A DNA stretch of 64,000 bases from Rugalucina vietnamica (Eukaryota; Mollusca; Bivalvia; Lucinida; Lucinidae), in the NCBI GenBank assembly GCA_964017185.1, contig OZ024871.1, positions 30,790,488 to 30,854,487 of the forward strand, written 5' to 3'. Numbering within the stretch: position 1 is the stretch's first letter; each line of letters begins with the position of its first letter. The notes under the pieces are model-generated. The model ran no database searches and was not told the DNA's origin. It was given only the letters and a program-made list of their open reading frames with translations. The translations under genes and the position numbers were made by a program. Positions 1 through 9,815 of this stretch are shown one piece after another.

Positions 1-260
1 ACTTTTTTCCATTGTAAGTCTATGGGAAGCATAAGTTGCCATAGCAACCAGAGTCCTTATCCGATCAAAACAAAAAACACAATTATTCTTTCTCCCTACC
101 TGTAGATGGTGTATGTGTAATATGAGAACAATCGGCCCAGCGGTTTCAGAGAAGAAGATCTTTGAAATTGTGGACGACGACGGACGGACGGACGCCGGAG
201 CATGGGTATACTATAAGCTCACCTATGTATGAGCCTTCGGCTCAGGTGAGCTAAAAATCA
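1..260 (+). repeat. 3' end of a hairpin-terminated mobile element
   Basis: The segment carries a GACGGACGGACG run at about 175-195, followed by AGCTCACC...GGTGAGCT at about 218-252. The latter is an inverted pair that folds into a hairpin ahead of an A-rich end. A similar hairpin-ended design occurs near 60400-61296 in this window. The element starts outside the window, so its class cannot be settled; a Helitron-like 3' end is one possibility. No coding capacity is seen. Confidence 0.45.
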
Positions 261-269
261 AGCCAACAG

Positions 270-620
270 TTGTAATCTATCGCAGCACATCGTATCAGTT
301 CTTGAGACTCGTACCAGAACGTATCTACGCGTATCAGTTCGTATCAAATCGCGGTGAAGTATCGTGATAATCGTGTCAGATCGCATTGGAATCGGGGGCT
401 TAATCGTAATAATCTTATCGGAACGCAACTAATCGTATCTATCCGGGACCAATATCGTGTCTCCAAATTTTGACCGATCACCACCCTATCGTATCAGATC
501 GGAACAGATCGTATCAAAACGCAACAACTCGCAACAGAACGTATCAGAACGTCAAATTTTTGCAAAATGTCCAGATTAGCTGCGATTTGTCAATCGTGGC
601 GATCGTAACAGATCGTGCTC
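270..620. repeat. Degenerate ATCGTATCAGA-rich repeat tract
   Basis: Short motifs of the form ATCGTATCAGA and AACGTATCAGA recur many times with variable spacing. They look like a decayed tandem array or the low-complexity part of a transposable element. There is no open reading frame of note. Confidence 0.4.
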
Positions 621-1608
621 TAGTGTGAAAGCCGCATAAGCAGTTCCACAGTGACCAGCAAATTTATCAGACCTTCCAAGCTGTTAACAAGAATACAGCT
701 GCTCGGCCAGTCGGTTATAACTTCTTTGCCTGGAGGCATACATGTAAATTATCAGCCCATCCATTAAAGTTACATGTAGTACCTCATTGCCAGTCATTTG
801 AATAAGACAAACTAGAGTAGGCGAAAGTTAATGACAATGGTTTGCTGTATAAACACAATTTTCACATTGCCATCTCATTGAAAGAACAATTAAGCAATAA
901 TTTTGCAGGTTTTGGCCTGAATTCCGAGTGTAATGAAGCATTAGTTGTGAGACAGTTGTGATTAATTCATTGATGCAAACCGTACATTACAGTTATCAGT
1001 AATGAGAGGCTGAAAATGCAACCAAAGAAACCTAAATTTAGACAGAAGAAAAAAGATTGAGGTGTAAAAGAAAACATTTTCAATAGCTCTCCATCCTGGT
1101 CATGAATCGCCATCAACAAATAGAGAGACTACCATGAAAGTAACCCAGATAGAGCCTGTGGCAGAACGCTGCATGGAACCCCAGACCCAGACAGAATAGC
1201 AATTTGTCAGAATTTCATGGCAACAGAACTGCAAGGGATTCACGACGATTTTGCAAATGACACTGGCTATCTGCATGACCGTCCTGCCGATAATGCATGT
1301 TTCTGGATTGTTATTATGCATTTTCATGCTTTTTATATTCTAACGAACTGAAGATACGCAGGCAGGAAATCTGAATTAACACATTTGAAGTTACCTATGT
1401 AGTGACATTTTTTTGGAAATTGGTTCAGTCATGCAGTTCTACAGCTAACCGGGAATTCATATTTAATATTGTAACTTAATTTGAATGCTAATCAAAAAGA
1501 ATTTCATAACTATAAAATAAACAATGGATGAGCATTGTGCGTTTAACACATGAATAAGCATTTACAATTGAGTAGCTTGCCTACCGGATGAATATTTTTT
1601 TTAACTGT
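621..1608. other. Intergenic sequence without recognised features
   Basis: The stretch is AT-rich. Only short spurious open frames are present. A copy of the motif GGCTATCTGCATGACCGTC near 1255-1280 also occurs near 2570-2670, so part of it is repeat-derived. No exon, RNA gene or promoter can be supported. Confidence 0.4.
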
Positions 1609-1736
1609 ATGAAGTATTTTAGGAGAAAGAGATCATGTCCCCAGCCAGGATCGAACCCGGATCTCTTGCATGACAAGCGACCATTCTAACCATGTCGCTA
1701 AAGTGCTAGCCCAACAGCGAGGCTGTTGGAAGTGGC
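1609..1736 (-). repeat. tRNA-derived SINE, copy 1 (Asp-like head)
   Basis: Read on the minus strand, this has a tRNA-like head with a perfect B box GGTTCGATCC (1648-1657). It has an A-box-like stretch and a GTC triplet where the anticodon would lie, as in tRNA-Asp. The acceptor stem halves do not pair, so this is a SINE rather than a functional tRNA. The body ends in a segment shared with copy 2 (ATGAAGTATTTTAGGAGAAA on the plus strand). The two copies lie in the same orientation about 225 bp apart. Confidence 0.7.
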
Positions 1737-1960
1737 GCTTTCACAATATTCCTCCCCACTTTATCTTTGAGGGCTTGGCAGTGGAGAAGTGAAATTAATA
1801 ACTTGAGAGCAGTATTCCCAGCAGGGAACACAAACACAGTAATGCTGCTAACATTACCTGCATTTGCACGCTCCCGGAATTCCACAAAGACCATAAATGA
1901 TATGCCATACACCCGTATGCCACACACTGCGCCCTTTCTGTCCAATTTACCTCGTCGCCA

Positions 1961-2088
1961 ATGAAGTATTTTAGGAGAAAGAGACCATGTTCTGAGCCGG
2001 GATCGAACCCGGATCTCTTGCGTGACAAGCGACCATTCTAACCGTGTCGCTTAAGAGCTAGCCCAACAGCGAGGCTGTTGGAAGTGGC
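1961..2088 (-). repeat. tRNA-derived SINE, copy 2 (Asp-like head)
   Basis: This is the second copy of the element at 1609-1736 in the same orientation. It differs by scattered substitutions and keeps the intact B box GGTTCGATCC at 1998-2007. Both share the block CCAACAGCGAGGCTGTTGG at the head end, which is itself a small palindrome. Two such close copies suggest a dimeric SINE or a local duplication. Confidence 0.7.
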
Positions 2089-2159
2089 CTTATTTCACAA
2101 TATGTATTTCACTGATGAATTAATCATAAAATGACTTTCCCTTATATAAATCAAAAATT

Positions 2160-2560
2160 TTTTTAATCAACTTCAGTTACACATAATTTAACCTATAGCT
2201 GACACTAAAATACAATGCAAATGTAAGGTTATTAGATATACTCCTGTCGTGCAGATAGCCAATTGGTCCGGTCGGCAAGCTACTCTTTCGTGAGGAAAAA
2301 TCAATATTGGTTACCGGAACTGCTCCTTTCCCGCCTTTTTGCTTATTCGGTTGAGGGTACAACTCGGTCATTATTGCTATGATTTAAGTATTTTTATACG
2401 CATATAAAATCATAATTTGCCTTTTTTCAAAGCTTTTACGAAACATTTAATTTTGTTTCTATATTTTCTGCTTTGAATTCAGTAAGGCCATAGCGATAAA
2501 CACCCGAGTCATTCACCTCGTACGAATGAGCTATGACATCATTTGGACCAGATCAATACC
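2160..2560. repeat. Inverted-repeat element, family C, copy 1
   Basis: The block around 2334-2378 (TTCGGTTGAGG...CTCGGTCATTATTG) is mirrored in reverse complement around 2487-2530 (CATAGCGATAAACACC...ACCTCGTACGAATGAG). The same pairing is found at 29245-30045 inside lgl intron 1, which shows that it is a dispersed foldback-type element. No open frame of interest is present. Confidence 0.5.
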
Positions 2561-2680
2561 TATAGCACTGGCTATCGGCATGACTGTCTTGCTAATAACG
2601 CTGCTTATCGGCACGACCGGCGTGCGGATAAGCTGCGTCATCGGCATGACCATCATGCGGATAGCCTTAGCCTTTGAAAA
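2560..2680. repeat. Tandem palindromic TATCGGCATGAC units
   Basis: Three to four degenerate units of the type TATCGGCATGACCGTC...GCGGATAGC follow each other. Each is close to its own reverse complement. This looks like a decayed hairpin repeat. Confidence 0.4.
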
Positions 2681-2897
2681 TAACTAAAAACTACTCCCAC
2701 AAACTGTTGGCAACAACTTTTTGACACATGAGAGCCCTCATTGCACTTGCAAGGACCGTCTATGAATGTTGTATGATTATTTCGATACGGTTCAAAAAGC
2801 TGTGAGAAACAGGCTTTATCTCATCAAACAAAAACAAATGACTTTTTTTGTAAACAAACTGTCCCCCCACCCCCGTATTTTTTTTTCTCTGTATCAC

Positions 2898-3026
2898 CTC
2901 TTCATTATCCGCTCCAAAATGATCCCTCGCAAGCTCTTTCAGATGATCAACTGTTATATATCCACTGCCGTCGGAATCACAAACGTCAAAAACACTTTTA
3001 ATCCGATCTGAAAATTCCACCTCCAT
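2898..3026 (-). CDS. Possible first coding exon of an EF-hand protein
   Basis: On the minus strand an ATG at 3026 opens a 43-codon stretch reading MEVEFSDRIKSVFDVCDSDG and onward. It contains an EF-hand loop with D, D, S, Y and T at positions 1, 3, 5, 7 and 9, but His instead of Glu at position 12. It is bounded by a plausible donor GAG|GTGATA at 2897. A helix-like segment LKELARDHFGAD follows the loop. The rest of the gene would run to lower coordinates outside the window. The protein family is not recognised. It could be a stray exon, a pseudogene or a chance frame, although the EF-hand pattern argues against chance. Confidence 0.35.
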
Positions 3027-3472
3027 CTCCGTCCATTGATTGAAATTTACCTGTTGACAGGAAAGTGTTGGGCGGAAAAATAATTCGTTTATTATGCTCA
3101 AACTACTCGTAAATCAAATAGAGGAAAATAAGTCATGGTTTTACTTAGACAATCACGTTTGTTTGTACGAAAAAAATATTAAGGAACAAAAACGTATTCG
3201 ATTCAGGATTTAATTTTTCATTTTTTCAATTTTGTTGTGATAAATTAATTGCCGCGGAGTGATATTACAGGTGCCCGGTAAGACGGAACACCGGAAAAAA
3301 AAAATTCCGGTCAACTTGTCCTCAGCAGATGATTCTGAAATGTTATGGATAAATAGAAAATTTGAATGTGTTTGGTGGAAATTTTGTTGTAAATTTTGAG
3401 GTCTCCTCAACATTTGACTACTTTTTTATGGAAACAGACTTCAATGAAGAAAATAAAATTTGAAAGAATGAA
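3027..3472. other. Non-coding AT-rich sequence
   Basis: No supported exon or recognised repeat. If the EF-hand exon at 2898-3026 is real, this stretch would be its 5' flank. Confidence 0.3.
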
Positions 3473-3967
3473 ATAATATTTAATGCAGAAAACTGGAATT
3501 CAAGTATTATCTCGGCTCCAACAAGACATCAAGGAAGAAAGTAAAATTTGATAAAATGAAAAGGTACAAGTAGGCAAAGATCAGGAAAAGGCGCAATCAG
3601 AAAAAGATTCCCACTCCAAAAACCGAGGTGGGAAAAAACCAAACTAACAATCAGGTACTTATACCATGAAACATATCGTAAGCCGAATGAGCAGCTATTT
3701 TCCCAATAGGTGGCCACTCAGTTACCTTAACTTAACTAAAATATGATAACATACATAAGGCGCCAACAGCACAAAAAATTTAAACACCAAGACATAAAAC
3801 AAAAAGAACCACCACAGAAGCATCGACTTGGAACGATCAGTAACACAAAGTTACTGGCGGGCTTAAACCGGTTTTACAGTTACCTAACCTCACCCTCAGC
3901 TTCTGCAGTGGTTCATAACAATAATATTTAATGCAGAAAACTGGCATTCAAGGATTATCTCGGCTCC
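3473..3967 (-). repeat. Solo 3' end of the Penelope-like element, flanked by 47-bp repeats
   Basis: Positions about 3550-3915 repeat 4984-5340 nearly base for base, and that is the region downstream of the Penelope-like reverse transcriptase on the minus strand. The fragment is bordered by direct repeats of 47 bp (3473-3519 and 3921-3967) that differ at only a few bases. This fits an insertion of a 5'-truncated Penelope-like copy with a long target duplication, or a residue of recombination between element ends. Confidence 0.6.
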
Positions 3968-4049
3968 CAAAATAAAGACCATTATAGTTTACTCCCTAAA
4001 TAGACATGCACATGTCTAGCTTGTATCTATTGCAGTGTTTAATGTTTAT

Positions 4050-4240
4050 TGCCTCTCCAATAGACAGACACACAACTTTGGAGATATTGTTTTGCCGGAC
4101 AGACACAAAAAATATGGGTCAACACTGAGTAGGATTGAAGGTCAAATCTTGGTTGACATTATTAATCGGTACCAGAAAGGTGATTATGAATCTGTGAAGG
4201 CAGATACATTAAAATTTGCAAAGGAAAAGTATTTCAATGG
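4050..4240 (+). CDS. Unrecognised open segment (FGDIVLPDRHKKYGSTLSRI)
   Basis: After a possible acceptor CCAATAG a continuous frame of about 62 codons reads RQTHNFGDIVLPDRHKKYG, then a charged helix-like stretch including RIEGQILVDIINRYQKGDYE. Composition looks protein-like rather than random. The frame runs directly into LINE sequence near 4240-4260, where it shifts frame. I do not recognise the family. It may be a captured host exon, a transposon-encoded domain or a chance frame. Confidence 0.3.
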
Positions 4241-4682
4241 CTACTCGAATACCCGTTCGGTCCTAGAGTCCTAAAAGATTTGGCAAAATAATTAGGACCG
4301 GTATTTGCACATCTCTTCCAGCAATCAATCAATACGGGTGAAATCCCCAAGGAATGGTCACCTGCTAATATTTGTTCACTTTTCAAGAAAAGGTGACAGG
4401 TCCCTTGTTTGTAATTACCACCCAATTTCTTTGACTTGTATTCCTTGCAAACATCTAGAATATAGTGTCTGCTCAAATATCATGGCACATCTTGACCAGG
4501 CTTGGGCAGCATTAGTTAGCAAAGTAATGCATTGTCATTAGCATTAAATCTGATTTGGATCATTGGCATTAGCATTGGCATTAGCTTGTTTATAAAACAA
4601 TGCATTGGCATTAGCATTATTTGACAAAATAATGCATTGGCATTAGCATTAGTTTTCAATTATTTTGCAGGGTAGGTGCTGG

Positions 4683-4983
4683 AATGTCTACTCCCAAAAT
4701 GTCTATTACCGAAATATCTATTCCCATTATGTCTACTGTGGTAAAATGTCTATTCCCATAATGTTTACTATACAGCTTTATAAAAGTTTAAATAGCTAGA
4801 TGAATTTTGGGTTATTTTAACAGTTTTAACATTAGTTTTATATTTTCATTCAATATTGTCCAGTGTGTATTTTATTTAACCTTTATAAGATAAAATTTAT
4901 TGAAACAACTATTTTATTACAGTAGGCATTTTGGGAATAGACATTTTGTTACAGCAGATATTATGGGAATAGACATTATGGGA
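4683..4983. repeat. Inverted-repeat element with ATGTCTATTCCCATAATG motifs
   Basis: Plus-strand motifs ATGTCTATTCCCAT(A/T)ATG at 4685-4765 are mirrored as CATTATGGGAATAGACAT-type motifs at 4924-4985. AT-rich sequence fills the centre. This gives a foldback of about 300 bp directly next to the end of the Penelope-like element. Confidence 0.55.
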
Positions 4984-7107
4984 AGGTACAAGTAGGCAAA
5001 GATCAGGAAAAGGCGCAATCAGAAAAAGATTCCCACTCCAAAAACCGAGGTGGGAAAAAACCAAACCAACAATCAGGTACTTATACCATGAAACATATCG
5101 TAAGCCGAATGAGCAGCTATTTTCCCAATAGGTGGCCACTCAGTTACCTTAACTTAACTAAAAATATGAAAACATACATAAGGCGCCAACAGCACAAAAA
5201 ATTTTCAAACACCAAGACATAAAACGAAAAGAACCACCACAGAAGTATCGACTTGGAACGATCAGTAACACAAAGTTACTGGCGGGCTTAAACCGGTTTT
5301 ACATGGCCATAACCTCACCCTCAGCTTCTGCAGTGGTTCATAACATTTAGTTAGTTATTCGGTCCTCGTGGTGAATCTCTAACTAGTCAATGAATCATCA
5401 AGAACAAACAAATAAATCATGATAAACATCCTGATGAATCAAAAACCAGGACTCACAGACTGAGTAAGCTGCCCGACGATGGAGATCCCTGGGCGCCGAA
5501 TAACCTACTAACTCCGGAGCAAAAGAAAAACACCAGTTGGACCCCGGTGGGCCAAGCAACAGACAAGAAGCTCCGGCCCCAACCAACTAAAATGAATAGC
5601 TTTATGTCGGGGCCATCATAGAGTCTGACGCCCGACCCACCGGCGTGCAATTAAAGAAGGCAGCATAGTTATCAACCATGATTGGGTTAAAAACTAAGCA
5701 TGCAGACTGTCGCATAACATTCAAGTTATAACCTATACGTCTGTAACGTGTTATGATTTTTCTGAACTGAAAAGAAAAATCATTAATTCCTTTAAGTTTC
5801 TTGAATTTGTAAACCAAGTCACCATAAAATTCAGGTTCCGAAAGGCCCTCACTTAAAAGCGTCTTTAACCCAACATTATATTTGGAAATCAATTCATAGT
5901 GTCTACGATAAAAATTAGAAAATGTTTTTCGAAGTTTATGATACCGATAGCCCTGTTGGAGAAGTTTTGCCGTTAAACATTTATTTCGAGCGTTGAAGTC
6001 TGTAACATGATTGCAGACTCTAGCAAACCTAATAAGTTGCGAAATGTATACACCATAAGAAGCACGACGAGGAACGTCACCATCCAAAAAAGGAAAATTT
6101 ACTATATCAAAATCAAAGTCATCGCGCTTGTCATAAATTTTAGAAGAAACAAATCCATTTGCAACAGAAAGATGTAGATCTAAAAAGGGGGCTTCAGTAT
6201 CTGAGATATTGGCTTTGTTCAACTGAAGTTCAGGTGGATAAATTTGATTGACCATACCTTCAAAATAAGGGTTGTCAATGTTCAAAAGGTCATCGAGGTA
6301 CCTAGATGTGGAATTAAAAGCCTCGATAACATCAGCTTGATTATCATGGTTAAGAGAATCCATGAAATCTCTTTCGTAGCAGTATAAAAATAAATCAGCT
6401 ACGAGAGGTGCGCAATTTGTACCCATCGGAATTCCAACAATTTGTCTGTATAACTTGGTTCCAAATCTAATATAAATATTATCAAGGAGATAGGATAAGG
6501 CGTCGCATACATTCTGACATGACCAAAGTGTATACCGACTTTGGTCAGAGGAAGTGAAAAAAGCCTTTCTGTCATTACATGCCAAATAAAGTGAACCATA
6601 GTTTTTTAATGCCCTTTTGAAGGTCCACTCTATCAAATCCAGAAGTTTTTCTTTAATTAGATTATGTGGTAATGTTGTATACAGAGTAGAAAAATCATAT
6701 GTAGACAAGCTTGTCGCACGGAACCCTCTACACTTCAATTTACTGAGCACCTCACCAGAATTTTTAATTGACCAAAACCAATTTTTATTTGAAGTTTCAT
6801 ACACTGTCTCACAGTATCTTATAACATGAGATTTGATAGCAGTAAGACAGGAAGTTAATAATTTAGAAAGTTCAGTGGTAGTACAAGAGCTAGAATTTGC
6901 AATAAATCTAGCTTTGTATGGTCTTTTGTGAAGCTTAGGTAACCAATACATCGTAGGAAGTTTGTCTTGGCCTTCATTGACACAAACAGAAAACTTAACA
7001 GGTAAATCGTTTAAGTGTAGACATTTTGGGAATGACATTCTAGCACTACCCCGCATTAGGAATTGAACCAGTGCAATGAGAATTGTACATGTACCTTCAT
7101 CTAACAT
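4984..7107 (-). mobile_element. Penelope-like retroelement, 5'-truncated
   Basis: This spans the reverse transcriptase frame (5602-7107) and its 3' flank to about 4984. The 3' flank recurs at 3550-3915, and shorter matches occur near 30525-30590 (plus orientation) and 38041-38095 (minus). This shows repeated deposition of truncated 3' ends. No GIY-YIG endonuclease segment was found in the open frame. Confidence 0.65.
5602..7107 (-). CDS. Reverse transcriptase of a Penelope-like element (501 aa)
   Basis: One uninterrupted frame of 501 residues. Core reverse transcriptase motifs appear in order: PTMYWLPKLHKRPYKARFI near the N-terminus, STYDFSTLYTTLPH (motif A, about residue 135), GIPMGTNCAPLVADLF (motif B, about residue 225), RYLDDLLN with the catalytic DD (about residue 270), and APFLDLHL (about residue 310). 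The FLD motif after the YxDD box is typical of the Penelope-like lineage. A stop codon directly precedes the ATG at 7107, so the N-terminal part is missing and this is a truncated but still open copy. It encodes RNA-templated DNA synthesis for its own transposition. Family placement rests on motifs only. Confidence 0.75.
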   Translation of the reverse strand: MLDEGTCTILIALVQFLMRGSARMSFPKCLHLNDLPVKFSVCVNEGQDKLPTMYWLPKLHKRPYKARFIANSSSCTTTELSKLLTSCLTAIKSHVIRYCETVYETSNKNWFWSIKNSGEVLSKLKCRGFRATSLSTYDFSTLYTTLPHNLIKEKLLDLIEWTFKRALKNYGSLYLACNDRKAFFTSSDQSRYTLWSCQNVCDALSYLLDNIYIRFGTKLYRQIVGIPMGTNCAPLVADLFLYCYERDFMDSLNHDNQADVIEAFNSTSRYLDDLLNIDNPYFEGMVNQIYPPELQLNKANISDTEAPFLDLHLSVANGFVSSKIYDKRDDFDFDIVNFPFLDGDVPRRASYGVYISQLIRFARVCNHVTDFNARNKCLTAKLLQQGYRYHKLRKTFSNFYRRHYELISKYNVGLKTLLSEGLSEPEFYGDLVYKFKKLKGINDFSFQFRKIITRYRRIGYNLNVMRQSACLVFNPIMVDNYAAFFNCTPVGRASDSMMAPT

Positions 7108-7995
7108 TTAATAAACTGTAATATATTGCTGATTCTGGTACTTCAAAGTTATTTAACACATTCATAAAAAGACGATCAACTCAGTATAAGTTCAAGAACT
7201 GGTGTATCAAATTATGAATATATCACTGTTCAACTTCAAACCTAGTTTCCATACTGAAACATGTTATAAATCTTATGGCTGTACAGTTATTATCTTAAAT
7301 TGTATTATAATAATTGTGAAATGGTGAAGTTCAACAGCATGGCTCAATGGATGTATTCACCTGACAAAAATCTTCATAAAGGGACACAAGTGACTGCAAA
7401 TTATTAATTGACATTGTTTGCAACAAACACAATTCTGCTATGTAATTGGCAAAGGCAAACAAACAACTCAAATAACAAAATATATTAAAGTGGCAATTTA
7501 TCACACCCTTGGAAATAGTTTGTAAACAGGATCATAATTAATAAATTTAGACAAAGTATGTAAATCATAGAAAAAAAGTTTTGTAACTTATGTCCAATCT
7601 TTTTGCAAAAGTAATGCATTAGAATTAGCATTGTTCTAATGCCAAAATTAATATTAGCATTGGCATTAGCATTAGTTGAGAAATAGCTAATGCATTGCTA
7701 ATGCATTGGCATTAGTTTAATGCATTGCCCAAGCCTGATCTTGACCAATATAATCTTTTGTCGCACAAACAGCATGCATTCAGGAAATGGCATAGTTGTG
7801 AAACTCAGCTGATTACAGTAATAAATGATTGGGCAAAACTATTGGACAAAAGGGGTCAGGTTGACACTTTCATTTTGGATTTTGAAAAAGCTTTCGACAC
7901 CCCTCCACACGAACTTCTTAAAAGCAAATTGTTTAGTTATGGTATGGGTGGAAAGACATTGGAATGGATAAATAAAAGTAGAACTGATATCCTTT

Positions 7996-8440
7996 AAGAG
8001 CAGTGAACATATTAATGAGAAAGGGGATGCTTTTTTTGTGCTTCAGGCAGCAAAGGGTAGTAGTTAATTGTGTTAAATCTGATTGGGCCCCTTTATGTCT
8101 GGTGTCCCACAGGGCACCGTTCTTGTAGACATTCACTCCCCAACATGTCAACTCCCCAACATGGCAACATGTCCATTGTTGTTCTCCTTGCACATAAATG
8201 ACATACCCGTTGGCACTGACTCTCAAATCAAGCTTAAGATTCATTTTCTAACCAATATTTAACATATTTGGTCCAATTTAGATAACACTAGTCTTTGTAT
8301 CGACTACCCCGTTGAAAGTTGCAAAATTTCAGTAATTCTCTTTGGCTCCATGTTGCCAAATCTAAACCGACGAGACTTTAATAGTCGAAACCACGATATG
8401 GCCCATCCCTTTCTCATTAATGTGTTCACTGCTCTTAAAG
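7996..8440. repeat. Inverted pair CTTTAAGAGCAGTGAACA within the LINE
   Basis: CTTTAAGAGCAGTGAACAT followed by TAATGAGAAAGGG at 7996-8027 is matched in reverse complement at 8407-8440. Each lies within a separate short insertion, and LINE coding sequence lies between them. The same end sequence occurs alone at 53523-53545, just before lgl exon 9. These look like termini of a small DNA element. Confidence 0.5.
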
Positions 8441-8552
8441 AATCTTAGTTTTTTTGTTTTTGTTTTCTTTTTGTTTTTGTTTTTTCTTTGCTGATGACCG
8501 TGTTTGTTATCGTGAAATTAAAACAGTAGAATATATATTGAAATAGATCAGC

Positions 8553-9101
8553 TGGCTAACCTGCACTCCGATACACTTCGTGACCTCGCTCCTCTCCCGT
8601 GACAGCTTAGCATAGGTTGCCTTTAAACTATGGTCGAACAGATTATGGATTTCGTAAGAAGCTTATAGCTGCTTTATTTGGTGATAATTGTTAGAATTTT
8701 TGTTATGTTTTTTTTAGAAAATGCATAAATCGTTTAGTAAACATCTGGTTAGCCTGCAGAATTTCAATAAATTTGCAAAAAGAAATCGATTTTCTACTTT
8801 TTGTCTCATATTTTACAGTAGTCTCCCCTTATCTATTTATAGACGTGTGTGATATTTTCAATAGAAAACACGAAGTATTTTTATGAATCTGCGTCATTTT
8901 ACATCTGGAATATATATAAATTAAGTCCTATCAGTCAGAAAAGATATAAATAACATAATTTTCAATTTCTTTGGAGTCTTCGATGATTTTTCATTTTCGA
9001 CTAAGGGTTCAATAGAAGTCATTTCCGTCGGTATGGAGAGGTCTAACGGAATACCGATGGAAATATTCCGTCTAATATTGAAACTTCAAAAAGACCTTTT
9101 A
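8553..9101. mobile_element. Unclassified insertion inside the LINE
   Basis: LINE coding sequence stops near 8553 and resumes near 9102, with a short loss of LINE sequence at the right junction. The 550 bp between contain no open frame. The right part carries a CGGAAT/ATTCCGT-type internal repeat around 9025-9075. No clear terminal repeats or target duplication were found. Confidence 0.4.
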
Positions 9102-9815
9102 GGGAGCTGAGCTAGGGAGATTTCAACCTGTCAAATGCAACATGATGCAGCTGACAAATAAGCGGATACATAAAATTGAGGCCTCGTACACCCTCGAGGG
9201 TACGGTGTTGGAAAATGTTGATAGCATTAAATATCTAGGTGTAACAATTACAAATGACTTGAAGTGGAATACCCATATCACCAATATCTATACTAAAGCC
9301 AACAGAACACTTGGATTTTTTAGGAGAAACTTATTTTCTTGCCCCCAAGATGTTAAAGAAGCAGTTCATAAAGTACTGGTGTGCCCAGTCCTGGAATATG
9401 GAAGTTCTGTTTGGGATCCACACACTAAATACATCCAGGAGGAATTGGAGAAGGTACAGAATCGAGCCGGTAGATTTGTAACTAGGAATTATACTTTCGA
9501 GGAAGGAAGTATGACTGACATTCTTGAACAACTCAAATGGGAATCTCTCAAGAAAAGGAGGACGGATAATCGACTTATATTGCTATACAAAGGTCTGAAG
9601 GGTAAAGCCAGAATACCTACAGATGACCTTATCCCAAAGACTAGGCGCTGTAGAAATAGTCACTCCAAGGCATTTCAGCTTCCATCTGCTAGTATACTTG
9701 TAGAGACCTATAAATGTAGTTTCTTTCCCCATACTATCAGGGACTGGAATGACCTCCCTGACTCTATGTTATCTACTGCTGAAATGTCAGATGATTGTGT
9801 GTCCAAGTTAGCTTC

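Larger units (their letters stand above)
4498..7737. mobile_element. hAT-like element with 8-bp target duplication, carrying other insertions
   Basis: Terminal inverted repeats CAGGCTTGGGCAG (left) and its complement ...TGCCCAAGCCTG (right) bound the element. An exact 8-bp duplication ATCTTGAC lies at 4490-4497 and 7738-7745. Removing the element restores the LINE coding sequence across the junction, so the boundaries are secure. The subterminal regions (about 4510-4660 and 7605-7725) are arrays of GCATTAG/AATGCATT motifs. The centre holds an ATGTCTATTCCCATAATG inverted-repeat unit (4683-4983) and the Penelope-like copy (4984-7107). No transposase was seen, so it is non-autonomous. The 8-bp duplication and CAG terminus fit the hAT superfamily. 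Confidence 0.8.

Noticed and set aside
1100-1327. Minus-strand open frame of 75 codons
   Set aside because: No motif, no splice context and overlap with palindromic repeat motifs. Treated as chance.
1648-1720. Functional tRNA-Asp gene
   Set aside because: The B box and GTC position fit, but acceptor stem halves do not pair and the sequence continues into a repeated body, so it is SINE.
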